DNA of 53,846 nt from contig CAMYLY010000015.1 in NCBI GenBank assembly GCA_947259405.1, positions 1 through 53,846 on the forward strand, read 5' to 3'. Source of the DNA: an uncultured Gemmatimonadales bacterium (GTDB taxonomy: Bacteria; Gemmatimonadota; Gemmatimonadetes; Gemmatimonadales; GWC2-71-9). A program made the position numbers and the translations under genes. The notes under the pieces were generated by a model, which ran no database searches, was not told where the DNA came from, and was given only the letters and a program-made list of their open reading frames with translations. Positions 45,011 to 53,846 of the stretch are shown piece after piece (the stretch's first letter is position 1; each line of letters begins with the position of its first letter).

Positions 45011-45445
45011 CTAGACATCATTGACTTGCTTCAGAACGGGATCGGAATTGCGCCGGCGCGTTTCGTCGGCGAACTCGAGGACCACTTGTTTGACCTTGCT
45101 GAGCTCCGTGGCTTTGTCGAAGAACCAGCGCGCGCCAAGCTCGGCACACCGACGGCGGTAGGCGGCGTACGGGTAGTTGGTGAGCACCAAGATGGCGGGC
45201 CCCGAGTCCCGTCGGCGCAGTTCTTCAAGAACCTGGAGCCCCCCCCCACCCGGCATCCGAAGGTCGACGACCAGCAGGTCAGGCCGGTGCGTCATGATCT
45301 GGTGTAAGCCTCCTGCAGCATGCTCCGCTTCGCCCACAATGTTCACGCCATCGAGGTCGCCGAGCGCATGAGTGAGCCGCGAGCGGAGATGCGTCGAGTC
45401 GTCGACAACAACGACCCGCAGAGCCGAATCGAGTTCTGTAGCCAT
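45011..45445 (-). CDS. Stand-alone receiver (CheY-like) protein
   Basis: A 144-residue protein made of one receiver domain. It has V-V-V-D-D near the N-terminus, phospho-acceptor Asp in L-L-V-V-D-L-R-M-P-G, the Thr in L-V-L-T-N and Lys in F-F-D-K-A. There is no output domain, so it may carry phosphate between the kinases in this cluster or act by protein contact. A strong ribosome binding site (GGAGGAATAGGA) precedes the ATG. It is 42 bp upstream of the pseudo-receiver kinase on the same strand. Confidence 0.9.
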   Translation of the reverse strand: MATELDSALRVVVVDDSTHLRSRLTHALGDLDGVNIVGEAEHAAGGLHQIMTHRPDLLVVDLRMPGGGGLQVLEELRRRDSGPAILVLTNYPYAAYRRRCAELGARWFFDKATELSKVKQVVLEFADETRRRNSDPVLKQVNDV

Positions 45446-45597
45446 TCCTATTCCTCCGATGGCCCGGGCGGCCGCAACAGGCGCAAACGCCTTCTAGTAG
45501 GGAAGTTAGGATAGGAAGGAGTTCGAACGTATAGGCGGGATACGCGCACGAGCGTACGTCCCCGATGACACTGTCAGGCGACCCCTACAAACCGTCG

Positions 45598-46230
45598 CTA
45601 CTCAACGAGGTCGTTAGTAACGGCGTAGCGAATCAGGTCGGCGGTGGTGCGAAGATCCAGTTTCTGAAGAACGCGCGCACGATAGGTCGAGACCGTCTTC
45701 GGGTTCACACCGAGATCACCGGCAATTTCCTTGAGACTCTGGCCGCGACCCAGACGCTGCATCACTTGAAACTCGCGGTTCGACAGGGCACGGTGCAGAG
45801 GGGTGGATGACGGGCGCGCCAACTCGTCGATGAGCGCGTCCGCGAGTGACGGGCTGATGTATCGCCCGCCACCATGGACCCGACGGATCGCCTCGGCCAG
45901 GACCTTTGGCGAGTGATCCTTAGTGAGGTACCCGTCCGCACCCGACCGAAACGCCCGCACTGCATACTGCTCCTCATTGTGAACGCTCAGGACCAATACG
46001 CGCGTCCGTGGCTTTACACGCTTGATGGACTCCAGGGTCTCAGCGAACCCCGGGCCCGGCATCGTAATATCCAGCAGCACGACGTCCGGTTCCGCTGATT
46101 CCAGCGCTTCCAGCAATGCAACGCCCGACCCGACCTCACCGAGGATCTGCATGTCAGGATGCTTGGTGATGACTCGTCGCAATCCTTCTCGCACGATGGG
46201 GTGATCATCGGCCAGAAACAGCTGAATCAC
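45598..46230 (-). CDS. NarL/FixJ-type response regulator
   Basis: A 210-residue DNA-binding regulator. The receiver has L-A-D-D-H and phospho-acceptor Asp in V-V-L-L-D-I-T-M-P, with Lys in Y-L-T-K-D. The C-terminal LuxR helix-turn-helix is L-S-N-R-E-F-Q-V-M-Q-R-L-G-R-G-Q followed by I-A-G-D-L-G-V-N-P-K-T-V-S-T-Y. Its GTG start overlaps the stop of the ten-PAS kinase by one base, so the two are a translationally coupled pair. Target genes are not known. Confidence 0.93.
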   Translation of the reverse strand: MIQLFLADDHPIVREGLRRVITKHPDMQILGEVGSGVALLEALESAEPDVVLLDITMPGPGFAETLESIKRVKPRTRVLVLSVHNEEQYAVRAFRSGADGYLTKDHSPKVLAEAIRRVHGGGRYISPSLADALIDELARPSSTPLHRALSNREFQVMQRLGRGQSLKEIAGDLGVNPKTVSTYRARVLQKLDLRTTADLIRYAVTNDLVE

Positions 46231-49200
46231 TATGTATCACTTCCTGTTGGATCCGTTGCCAATGGGACGCGTAGCTCCACCAGGGTTCCTCCTTCAGCCC
46301 CTCGTTGGATCGAGATGCTACCGCCAAACTCGGCCGCCCGTTCGCGCATCCCGATAAGGCCAACTGACTGGTCGTTGTCGAGACTGTCGCTGCTGATGCC
46401 GACACCGTCGTCGCGAACATCGAGGGCGAGTTCACTCCAGTCGAGTCGCAACGAGATGTCCACGTGTTGCGCTTCCGCATGTCGCACGATGTTCGTGGCC
46501 GTTTCTTGAAAGATGCGAAAGACGGCAGTCTGCACGCCCTCGGTCAGGCGTATGGGACTCTGCTCGATATCCGTGCGCCACGTGATACGAGTACGCCGCG
46601 CCAGATCCTTGACTTGCCAATCAACCGCGGCGGCGAGGCCCAAGTCATCGAGCACCGGCGGGCGGAGCCGACCCGTCAGCTCGCGGACCGCGGTGATCGT
46701 ATCACTCAGCAGTACTTCCATGGCCTCGCACCGATCCGTGAGGTCCTCTCGACCCAGAGCCCGCACGTGTTCGTCCAGCCAATCGAGGTCGATCTTGAAG
46801 CTGGTCAACGCTTGACCAAGTTCGTCGTGCATCTCGCGCGCCAACAAGCCGCGTTCTTCCTCCCGCACTTCCTGCAATCGAACGGCCAGCCGCCGCAAGC
46901 GTTCTCTGGACCGTTTCAGCGCACGCTCCGCTTGATCACGTGCCGCTTGCGCCGTCGCACGCTCCAACGCCTGCCCAAGGATAGCCGCCACGGCAGTGAG
47001 GAAAACCACTTCATCGTCACCGAACTGTCGGGGCTCGGCCGTGTGGGCCCCTAGGACCCCGTACTGGCGATCTTGTACAGCGATGACGACGCTAACTCCG
47101 CTGACGACGCCGTGGTCCGTCAGCAGTGAGGGTCCGGCGAACCGCGTCTCGGTTCGGAGGTTCTCGACGACCACTGGGTCGTCCGTGCGCAGCGTGTACC
47201 CAGCTTGGGAGGACTCATCGGTCCCGACAACCGCGCTCCCGACGAGGCCCGCTTGCCACCCGACCCCCGCCCGGAGCAGAAGCCGGTCGTCGTTTGGGAG
47301 GAGCTCAAGGACCTTGGCGAATTCGACCTCTAGCGTCTCCGAGACAACCTGTACGGCTTCATCCATCAACGTATTGAGCTCTGAAGCCTCCAACGCGTGT
47401 CGCCCCAGTCGCGCCACCGCTTCCTGCTGTCGAGCGTGCCCCGCGAGTGCTCGTGCTGCCGCCTCGCGTTCCGTGAGGTCGCGCACGATCTTCAACACGG
47501 GCCCGCTGGCGAGCCGCGCCGAACTGATCTCGACCTCAACCATCCGCCCGTCAGCTCGTCGCAGCGACCGTTGCGTAATCCGGCTGTCCCTCTCGGGCAT
47601 AGCGCGAAGCCGCTCGAGTACGACCGAAGCTTCGGCCGTTGCCGTCACATCAGCGACACCCAACCCGAGAAGATCCTCACGGCCGTACCCAAGGAGATCG
47701 CAGCCGGCTGGATTGACATCGAGGTAGCGAGACCCGTCCGGCGTGGTGACGAAGATTCCATCCCTTGCGCTCTCAAAGAGCGATCGATACTGCGACTCGC
47801 TCCGCTCCAGCGCCTCCTCCGCTAAACGACGTCCGGTGAGGTTCTCGGACATAATGACGACACCGTCGACCCCGTCATCTCCGTGCATTGGCACGTACCG
47901 CACGCCCATGAACTGCCGACCGAGCTCCTTGTAGGTGATCCAGTCTTCGTAGCCGACCTCTTCTCCCGAAAACGCGGCGTCGATGCGCGGTTTGACGAGC
48001 GCGTCGAATTGATCCTCTCCGATGAGGTCGGAGATGTGTTTCCCCGGAAGCTCTTGCCGGCTCACGCCGTGCGCTGCACAGTGCGCGCGATTGCCGCGCT
48101 GATAGCGGTAATCCGATCCGACCACGGCGACATGGTCGGGGGTGGATTCCAATACTCGGTCGCTCAGTCGCAGAGCATCTTCGACTTTCCGCCGGTTCGT
48201 CACGTCCAGCGCGATACCTTCTACAGCCACCAGGTTCCCATCGTCGCCGTACACCGGAGAGCTTCGGTCCTCGATCCATAGCGTGCGCCCGTCACGGTGA
48301 ATCCAGCGACGGACGTGGGAGCCTTCGTACACGGTTCCCTGCAGGAATCCTTCGAGGGCCGGCCGGTCATCGGGGTGGATCGTACGCATGCCGAGGCCGG
48401 GGTCACTGTAGAAGCCTTCGGGTCCGTACCCGGTAATCTCCTTCACAGCCGGGGAGATGTAATCGAAGCCGGGATCCGGTTCAAACCGGAATCGATAGAC
48501 GATGGCTGGTGCGTTTTCGGCAAGGCGCCGGTACCGTTCCTCACTCTCGCGTAGCTCGGCCTCGGCACGCTCCTGCTGCGTAACGTCGATCCCGAGCCAA
48601 GCCACGCGAACCACCGCTCCCGTTTCATCGCGCACCGGGTAGCAGTGGACCCAGTACGTCCGTTCCCCACGGGTGTCGCGAAATCTCTGTGGCTCGCCGG
48701 TCTCGAAGGTCTTCAGAACGAACTCACGCCCGACGTTGTTCGCCGTGGGTATCCAGTCAAGGACGGGTGCGTTGAGAAGCTCCCCAATTGGGCGACCAAC
48801 GATCGCCGCGATCGCTGCGTTCACCACGACAGCATTCAGGTCACGGTCAAGAAGGATGGCCGGCGCAGGGAGTGCGTCCAGGAACGCCCGAAGTGAGGCC
48901 TCACTGGCGCGCCGTGCTTCTTCCGCCCGTTTGCGATCATCGATGTCCTCGACAATGGCCAGTGTTAGCTCCTCACCATTGAGAACCACCTGACTCAGAC
49001 TCAAAGACGCAAAATACGGTTCGCCATGCTTTCGCCTGAAGGGAACCTCGTGACGCCGCACAAATCCGTCGCGGCGAAACATGCGTAGCACTTCCTCGCG
49101 GTCGGTCCGGTCGGCGTACAGGTCTTCCACACTGGCGGTGTCCCGCACATCCTTCCGCGACCAGCCTCCCGGTTCGAGGACCGCATCGTTGAACTCCACC

Positions 49201-51236
49201 AAGGAGCCATCCGACCGAGTCAGTCCGATACCAATCGGGGCGTTCGCAAAGAGGGTGCGGTAGCGAGCCTCGCTCGCCTCCAACTCGCTTTCCGTCTTCG
49301 TGATGCGCGTGCGGTCCTGCTGAAGCCCTATCATCCGCTGCGGATCGCCGGTTGCCGAAAGGACCAGCGTCCCCTCGCCGCGCATGTACCGGATGCTTCC
49401 GTCGGACACCGTGATCCGGTAGTCGATCGGTTCAACGGTGCCCGTCTCGAGGGCGCGCTTCGTGTTCGCTTCGATGGCTGCGTGATCGGCAGGGTGGATA
49501 CGAGACATCGCGATCTCGAAGGTCGGCTCCAGAAGCTCCTCGGGGCTGATGCCGAATTGGCGATACATCTCCGGCGACCATACCACACGATTGGTCGTCA
49601 GATCCCACTCCCAGCTTCCGACGTGCGCGAGTGCCTCCGTGCCCATGAGTAGGTCGCGAGTGCGATTCCGATCGGTGATATCGCGTGCAACCACCAACAC
49701 CGCCGGACCATCCCGGAGTGCCACTTGTGTTCCACGGACTTCCACGGGTACCAGCGATCCATCCATACGAACGAACGTTTCCTCGAATGGCGGCGCTGCT
49801 CTGCCTTCGACGAGAATACCCTTGATCCGCTCGCGCACCGCTGGCCGGTCTTTGGGGGCTATGAACTGAAGCGCATCCCGGCCCAGGAGCGCGCCAGGAC
49901 TGTCCGCACCAAGGAGTTCCGCCGCCGCGGAGTTTGCGAATACGATCTCCCCTCCACGGTGCACGACAACTGCGTCGGGCGACAGTTCCACGAACGTGCG
50001 GTAGCGTTCTTCACTTGCGGCCAGCTCCCGCTCCATGCGCACTCGCTCCGTCACATCGCGTATGATCCCTTGATAGCCGGCAACTTCACCATGGCTGTCG
50101 CGCCACTCGATGGAGGTCACCAGGCCGTCCAAAACACTGCCATCCTTGCGCTTCAGGGCGACCGGATACTCACGCAGCGCACCCGTCTCGTGGATCGCGT
50201 TCTTGAATCGTTTGCGCTGATCCGGGTCGGCGTAGAGCGCCGCGGCGTTCATCTCGCGCAACTCCTGATCCGAGTATCCAAACAGGCTGGCCCCAGTGGG
50301 GTTCATGTCGATGATGTGCCCACCTTCCGTCGTGAAGTAAATCGCGTCATTGATCTCGTTGAACAGCGACCGATATCGCTCCTCGGCATGCCGTGCGCTC
50401 GCCCATGCTTCCTTTTGATCAGTCACATCCGCCGTGGAGACGACCAACGCTCTCTTACCACCAAACAGGGTCGACGTCGCCAGGGTCGTCAGCCATCGGA
50501 TCTTGCCGCTCCGGCAGACCAGGCGGACGTCGACACGCGCGGGCGTGGGCAGGTTGGCGATACCCTTCCTGCTGAACGCCGCCTGTACACTCTCGCGATC
50601 TTCAGGGTGAATGAGCTCGAGTAGCTCCCTTCGTGGCATGCTCACAAGTTCCAGGGGCGTGAACCCCACCGCCTTCGCCAGCATCCGATTCACAAACATC
50701 AACTTGCCTTCACCGAAAATGGCGACACCCTGTAACGAGCTCTCGACCAGCAGGCGGTATTTGGACTCACTCTCGACAAGCGCGTCCTCCACGAGGCGCC
50801 GAGTCGTCACGTTCTGGACGGTGCCGATAACTCCGGTGACGATCCCGTCATCATTTGTCACGACTTCTTGATCGGCGACGACACTGACGATCCTACCGTC
50901 CGGATGTTGAAGTCGATATCCGATGGCCTGTGACGTGCGCCCCTCGACGACTTTTTCCATGAGCGTACGGGCTTCGTCACGATCCTCTGGATGCACGAGC
51001 GCGAAATAGGCATCGAACGTATGATCAAACTCGTCCGCAGTGACGCCGTGCATTTCGTACATCCCCTCCGACCACTGCACGCGATCGCTGGCGGCGTCCC
51101 ACTCCCACGTGCCTACTTGGCAGAGCCGCTCAGCGAAACGAGCTATTGACCGTGCGTGCTCGAGATCGCGGGTAACGTCGCGGAGGGCGTTCAACTCTTC
51201 AATGAGTTGTCGCTTGGTCTTTCTTTCGTCCTTCAT
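46230..51236 (-). CDS. Ten-PAS, GAF sensor histidine kinase (NarX/HisKA_3 class)
   Basis: A 1668-residue soluble kinase with no membrane helix. Ten PAS domains can be counted from about residue 25 to 1250, spaced roughly 120-125 residues. Most end in a D-V-T/D-I-T-like PAC motif and several start S-E-x-R-Y-R. A GAF domain follows (about 1255-1420), then HisKA_3 with the His in R-E-M-H-D-E-L-G-Q-A-L-T, and an ATPase domain with N-I-V-R-H-A-E-A, D-D-G-V-G-I and G-L-I-G-M-R-E-R-A. PAS 1, 5 and 8 have a G-x-W-E-W or P-E-D/D-D-R style and may be PAS_3 folds. GAGG lies 8 bp before the ATG. It pairs with the NarL-type regulator. Confidence 0.92.
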   Translation of the reverse strand: MKDERKTKRQLIEELNALRDVTRDLEHARSIARFAERLCQVGTWEWDAASDRVQWSEGMYEMHGVTADEFDHTFDAYFALVHPEDRDEARTLMEKVVEGRTSQAIGYRLQHPDGRIVSVVADQEVVTNDDGIVTGVIGTVQNVTTRRLVEDALVESESKYRLLVESSLQGVAIFGEGKLMFVNRMLAKAVGFTPLELVSMPRRELLELIHPEDRESVQAAFSRKGIANLPTPARVDVRLVCRSGKIRWLTTLATSTLFGGKRALVVSTADVTDQKEAWASARHAEERYRSLFNEINDAIYFTTEGGHIIDMNPTGASLFGYSDQELREMNAAALYADPDQRKRFKNAIHETGALREYPVALKRKDGSVLDGLVTSIEWRDSHGEVAGYQGIIRDVTERVRMERELAASEERYRTFVELSPDAVVVHRGGEIVFANSAAAELLGADSPGALLGRDALQFIAPKDRPAVRERIKGILVEGRAAPPFEETFVRMDGSLVPVEVRGTQVALRDGPAVLVVARDITDRNRTRDLLMGTEALAHVGSWEWDLTTNRVVWSPEMYRQFGISPEELLEPTFEIAMSRIHPADHAAIEANTKRALETGTVEPIDYRITVSDGSIRYMRGEGTLVLSATGDPQRMIGLQQDRTRITKTESELEASEARYRTLFANAPIGIGLTRSDGSLVEFNDAVLEPGGWSRKDVRDTASVEDLYADRTDREEVLRMFRRDGFVRRHEVPFRRKHGEPYFASLSLSQVVLNGEELTLAIVEDIDDRKRAEEARRASEASLRAFLDALPAPAILLDRDLNAVVVNAAIAAIVGRPIGELLNAPVLDWIPTANNVGREFVLKTFETGEPQRFRDTRGERTYWVHCYPVRDETGAVVRVAWLGIDVTQQERAEAELRESEERYRRLAENAPAIVYRFRFEPDPGFDYISPAVKEITGYGPEGFYSDPGLGMRTIHPDDRPALEGFLQGTVYEGSHVRRWIHRDGRTLWIEDRSSPVYGDDGNLVAVEGIALDVTNRRKVEDALRLSDRVLESTPDHVAVVGSDYRYQRGNRAHCAAHGVSRQELPGKHISDLIGEDQFDALVKPRIDAAFSGEEVGYEDWITYKELGRQFMGVRYVPMHGDDGVDGVVIMSENLTGRRLAEEALERSESQYRSLFESARDGIFVTTPDGSRYLDVNPAGCDLLGYGREDLLGLGVADVTATAEASVVLERLRAMPERDSRITQRSLRRADGRMVEVEISSARLASGPVLKIVRDLTEREAAARALAGHARQQEAVARLGRHALEASELNTLMDEAVQVVSETLEVEFAKVLELLPNDDRLLLRAGVGWQAGLVGSAVVGTDESSQAGYTLRTDDPVVVENLRTETRFAGPSLLTDHGVVSGVSVVIAVQDRQYGVLGAHTAEPRQFGDDEVVFLTAVAAILGQALERATAQAARDQAERALKRSRERLRRLAVRLQEVREEERGLLAREMHDELGQALTSFKIDLDWLDEHVRALGREDLTDRCEAMEVLLSDTITAVRELTGRLRPPVLDDLGLAAAVDWQVKDLARRTRITWRTDIEQSPIRLTEGVQTAVFRIFQETATNIVRHAEAQHVDISLRLDWSELALDVRDDGVGISSDSLDNDQSVGLIGMRERAAEFGGSISIQRGAEGGTLVELRVPLATDPTGSDT

Positions 51237-51533
51237 AGCAGTACCTCAAACACCACCGGAACGCCCGATGGGGACGTAGCGTGGCACGATGCGACAAGAC
51301 AACTGAATCGAAGAAGGCGGACCAGTGGGACGTAGCGCGTTCGAAGGAGAAAGCGCCGATCCGCGCGTTCACTCGCTATACCCAACATGTGTGTCACTGT
51401 ACCGCGTGTCGAGCGCTTTCACCATGGATCCCGCGTTAAAGAATACCCCACTCCAACGCGGAGTGGGGCTGTCCCTTCGACGTGTAGGGCGTGCCTTACA
51501 ACAGCTCTCGCACCGTCTTACAAACGCGCCCGA
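51237..51533. other. Intergenic region between kinase and BNR genes
   Basis: A 297-bp non-coding spacer on a co-directional minus-strand boundary. It holds the terminator of the BNR-type gene (51438-51468) and should hold the promoter of the ten-PAS kinase. No gene is seen. Confidence 0.55.
51438..51468 (-). terminator. Intrinsic terminator after the BNR-type gene
   Basis: A perfect 9-bp GC-rich stem (51446-51454 with 51460-51468) around a 5-nt loop, followed on the minus strand by TATTCTTT. It lies about 66 bp downstream of the stop at 51534. Confidence 0.8.
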
Positions 51534-53846
51534 TCACGGCTTCCGTGGCACGGTCACGGCGGTCCCCGGGTCCGGTCGAATCCCGTGTCGATCGAGCGTG
51601 GTATTGAATTCCGGCAGGCGGTTTTCGAGCAACGCATTCAGCCGTTCAATCAGGGCGGGAATCTCGTTCCACGCGTTGTCCACCTGCCACAGCTGGTCGG
51701 CAGTTGGCCGCGTCGACGACTGCTGAATCGCCCGCGCGACCCGAGCGTCGCGGCTTGCGTCACCAAGCTCGTCGCGAATCGCTTCAAGCTCTTCCTTGAT
51801 TGCCGCAAGTTCCCCGGTCACCTCCTCCGGCACCTCGTCGTGCTCCTTCACCAAGCCCTCGGTCGCTGTCAGATGTTGATTCAATCGTCGAGCCGCCTGC
51901 GTTGCCTCGTAAAGCGGCTTGGCGAGAGCGTGGAGACTCATGAGCGCATCCTGGCGGGACATTCGGTCCACGTCGCTCATGGGTCGACGCGGGTCGGGGC
52001 TCATTGTAGCAGTCGACGAGAACGTCTGACCATCAGCGTCCATGGTGACCGTGTACGTCCCCGGAAGCACGATGGGACCTTGCGGTGGCCCGCCACCAAA
52101 TCCGCCTCCACCGCCACCACCACCCTGCTGCTCTTCGGGTTCGTACGGGGCATCGTGACGGAAGTCCCAGATGACTTCGTGTATGCCGGCGGTGCCCGGG
52201 GCCTCGAGAGACCGGATATGGTTTCCTGATGCATCGGTGATCTCGAGCGCGAACGCGGTACTGTCGGATTGGCGGACTGGCGGTCTGGCGGACGGTGTGT
52301 CGAACCCAGCGACCCGTCCGCCTGCCCGCCTACCCGGCTGACCGCCTGTTTCGTCCGTCATCATCGCCGCACCACTGACATCGTCTCGCAAGTAGTACCG
52401 GATTCTGGCTCCCCGAGGGGGGTTGGACGCCGAGTACGTCGCGCCATAGAACGGCCAGTCACCACGCTCCGCCCACAGTGTGACATCGGGAATCGGAAAC
52501 ATGCGTCCGGCTTCGGCCATCATCGCGCTCGTCAGGTGCTCGAGCGGGGTCACATCGGCCAGGATCCAGATGCTGCGACCGTGCGTCCCCACGATGAGAT
52601 CGTTATCGCGCGGGTGGATCTGTATTTCGTCAACCGGAACAGTGGGAAGGTTGTTCTTGAGGCGTGTCCAGTTTTCTCCGCGGTCGACCGAGAAAAACAC
52701 GCCTATCTCGTTCCCTACGAAAAGAAGGTTCTCGGCTCGCGGATGCTCCGCGATGTCGTTGACGGACTGCCCCTCGGGAAGACCGTCGCTTAATCGCCGC
52801 CAGCGTTGCCCGTAGTCTTCACTCACATAGACATACGCCGAGTAGTCGTCATTGCGGTGGCCATCAAACGTCGCGTACACTCGAGCCTCGACGTGGGCCG
52901 AGGGTTCGACGCGGCTCACGTACGTGCGTTCCGGGAGACCGCGGATATTGCCGACCACGTTCTCCCATGTGGCACCACCGTCCCGACTCACCTGGAGATT
53001 GCCATCATCGGTACCAACGTAGATGACACTCGCGGACAACGGCGACTCCGCCACCGCGGTAAGAGTCCCATATCGGGAGATACCGTCGTTCAGCGACATC
53101 TGCGGCTCGGAACCCTTGATCCCCATGATCGTGAGTTCCTCGCGATCGAGCGCTTGAGTGAGGTCAACTTCACCGACCTCCACCCACGTCATCCCACGAT
53201 CGCGCGAGCGGAGCAGGTAGTTCGCGCCGATGTAGATTGTCGCGGGGTCGTGTGGGGAGATCAGCAGTGGCGCGTGCCAGTTGAATCGGTATTCCTTCGC
53301 GGTATCACCGTTTTCGCGCGGCCCAACGATCGGACGCAACGCCGTCTTCTCACCGGTGCGGAGGTCGTAGCGGTTGAGGTTCCCACCTTGCGATTCGGCA
53401 AACACGATCGTCGAATCCGTGGGATCCACGATCGACGTGAAGCCATCGCCGTAGACGACCTCGTACCAATCCTGATTCCGAATACCATGAAACGACCGCG
53501 TGTTACTCGGCCCACACCACGAATCGTTGTCCTGTAATCCGCCACACACGTAGTACGGATCGCGCATGTCATAGCTCACGGCATAGAACTGCCCCAACGC
53601 GATATTGTCGAACATGCGCCAATGCTTGGTGCCGTCCCACGACGCGGTGACACCACCGTCACTGCCCATGATGAGATGGTCGGGATCGTTCGGATTGATC
53701 CACAGATCGTGATGGTCGACATGAACCTGCGTTGCACCATCGTTGCGGAACGTGCGGCCAGCGTCATCGGAAACGGCGAGCTGCGTCCCCAGCACATAGA
53801 TGCGGTCGGGATTCGATGGATCAATGCGAATCTGCGAGTAGTACAT
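51534..53846 (-). CDS. BNR/sortilin-like beta-propeller protein, C-terminal part
   Basis: The final 770 residues of a larger exported protein; the N-terminus lies beyond the right edge. At least five Asp-box motifs are visible: S-D-D-A-G-R-T-F, S-R-D-R-G-M-T-W, S-R-D-G-G-A-T-W, S-E-D-Y-G-Q-R-W and S-V-D-R-G-E-N-W, as in sialidase/VPS10 (sortilin) propellers. An Ig-like strand region follows (F-A-L-E-I-T-D-A-S-G-N), then a run of eight Gly, and a C-terminal helical, charged part (about 650-720). A Pro/Arg/Gly linker is encoded by GC-rich repeats at 52262-52349. Often annotated as glycosyl hydrolase, but catalytic residues are not evident. Probably a surface or periplasmic protein. Confidence 0.88.
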   Translation of the reverse strand: MYYSQIRIDPSNPDRIYVLGTQLAVSDDAGRTFRNDGATQVHVDHHDLWINPNDPDHLIMGSDGGVTASWDGTKHWRMFDNIALGQFYAVSYDMRDPYYVCGGLQDNDSWCGPSNTRSFHGIRNQDWYEVVYGDGFTSIVDPTDSTIVFAESQGGNLNRYDLRTGEKTALRPIVGPRENGDTAKEYRFNWHAPLLISPHDPATIYIGANYLLRSRDRGMTWVEVGEVDLTQALDREELTIMGIKGSEPQMSLNDGISRYGTLTAVAESPLSASVIYVGTDDGNLQVSRDGGATWENVVGNIRGLPERTYVSRVEPSAHVEARVYATFDGHRNDDYSAYVYVSEDYGQRWRRLSDGLPEGQSVNDIAEHPRAENLLFVGNEIGVFFSVDRGENWTRLKNNLPTVPVDEIQIHPRDNDLIVGTHGRSIWILADVTPLEHLTSAMMAEAGRMFPIPDVTLWAERGDWPFYGATYSASNPPRGARIRYYLRDDVSGAAMMTDETGGQPGRRAGGRVAGFDTPSARPPVRQSDSTAFALEITDASGNHIRSLEAPGTAGIHEVIWDFRHDAPYEPEEQQGGGGGGGGFGGGPPQGPIVLPGTYTVTMDADGQTFSSTATMSPDPRRPMSDVDRMSRQDALMSLHALAKPLYEATQAARRLNQHLTATEGLVKEHDEVPEEVTGELAAIKEELEAIRDELGDASRDARVARAIQQSSTRPTADQLWQVDNAWNEIPALIERLNALLENRLPEFNTTLDRHGIRPDPGTAVTVPRKP
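52262..52349. repeat. GC-rich short tandem and inverted repeats inside the BNR gene
   Basis: About three 8-bp units of the type TGGCGGAC/TGGCGGTC are followed by degenerate CCGCCTGC/CCGCCTAC units in the opposite sense. GGCGGACGG (52287-52295) and CCGTCCGCC (52314-52322) form a perfect 9-bp inverted repeat. It stays in frame and encodes a low-complexity Pro/Arg/Gly linker. Confidence 0.7.

Overview
The window is GC-rich, gene-dense DNA with few spacers over 300 bp. Its gene content looks like a diderm of the Gemmatimonadota type, or a related soil/sediment lineage. The signs are an exported M14 metallopeptidase with a long C-terminal part, six-bladed-propeller proteins, a BNR/sortilin-like propeller with Asp-boxes, short Ser/Thr kinases ending in one membrane helix, LolA-like and outer-membrane barrel proteins, and very large PAS sensor kinases. 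This placement is an inference from gene families; no rRNA or tRNA gene was seen.

Layout. (1) 1-7181: a metal module. A partial FAD oxidoreductase lies at the left edge. Next to it is a minus-strand operon tolC-like/cusB-like/cusA-like/PII-like, divergent from an ECF sigma factor with a Cys-rich tail. The CusA-type pump has Met557/607/656 with the same spacing as the E. coli CusA methionine triad, so Cu(I)/Ag(I) is the likely substrate. (2) 7497-12258: a plus-strand trio of RND exporter, LolA-like periplasmic carrier and outer-membrane barrel, a plausible route for a hydrophobic cargo across the envelope. (3) 12366-14214: an exported CbiX-like lipoprotein and an orphan lipoprotein, ended by a strong terminator. 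(4) 14298-19864: periplasmic rhodanese, EEP-fold hydrolase translationally coupled to a second RND protein, an NTF2-like protein, a small barrel-like protein and a zinc-ribbon membrane protein. (5) 19964-24094: a tight minus-strand operon of Ser/Thr kinase, aconitase-X large and small subunits, an outer-membrane-like protein and an arginase-fold protein. The kinase start codon sits in a perfect 12-bp inverted repeat. Upstream is a lipoprotein with six tandem DUF5666-like repeats. (6) 26771-38827: amino-acid permease, HD-GYP protein with a truncated receiver, M14 peptidase, ABC exporter, propeller proteins, an exported triple-RidA fusion and a ketopantoate-reductase-like enzyme. (7) 38836-51236: five consecutive minus-strand two-component genes (two hybrid kinases, a stand-alone receiver, a NarL-type regulator and a ten-PAS kinase). 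(8) 51534-53846: the C-terminal 770 residues of a BNR/sortilin-like protein running off the right edge.

The strongest leads are the secreted triple-RidA fusion, the hairpin over the kinase start codon together with the aconitase-X operon behind it, the PII-like gene inside the copper-efflux operon opposite a Cys-tailed sigma factor, the RND/LolA-like/barrel trio, and short tandem repeats inserted in frame into two unrelated genes. CRP-like palindromes lie upstream of three transcription units. No CRISPR array, insertion sequence, prophage or RNA gene was found.
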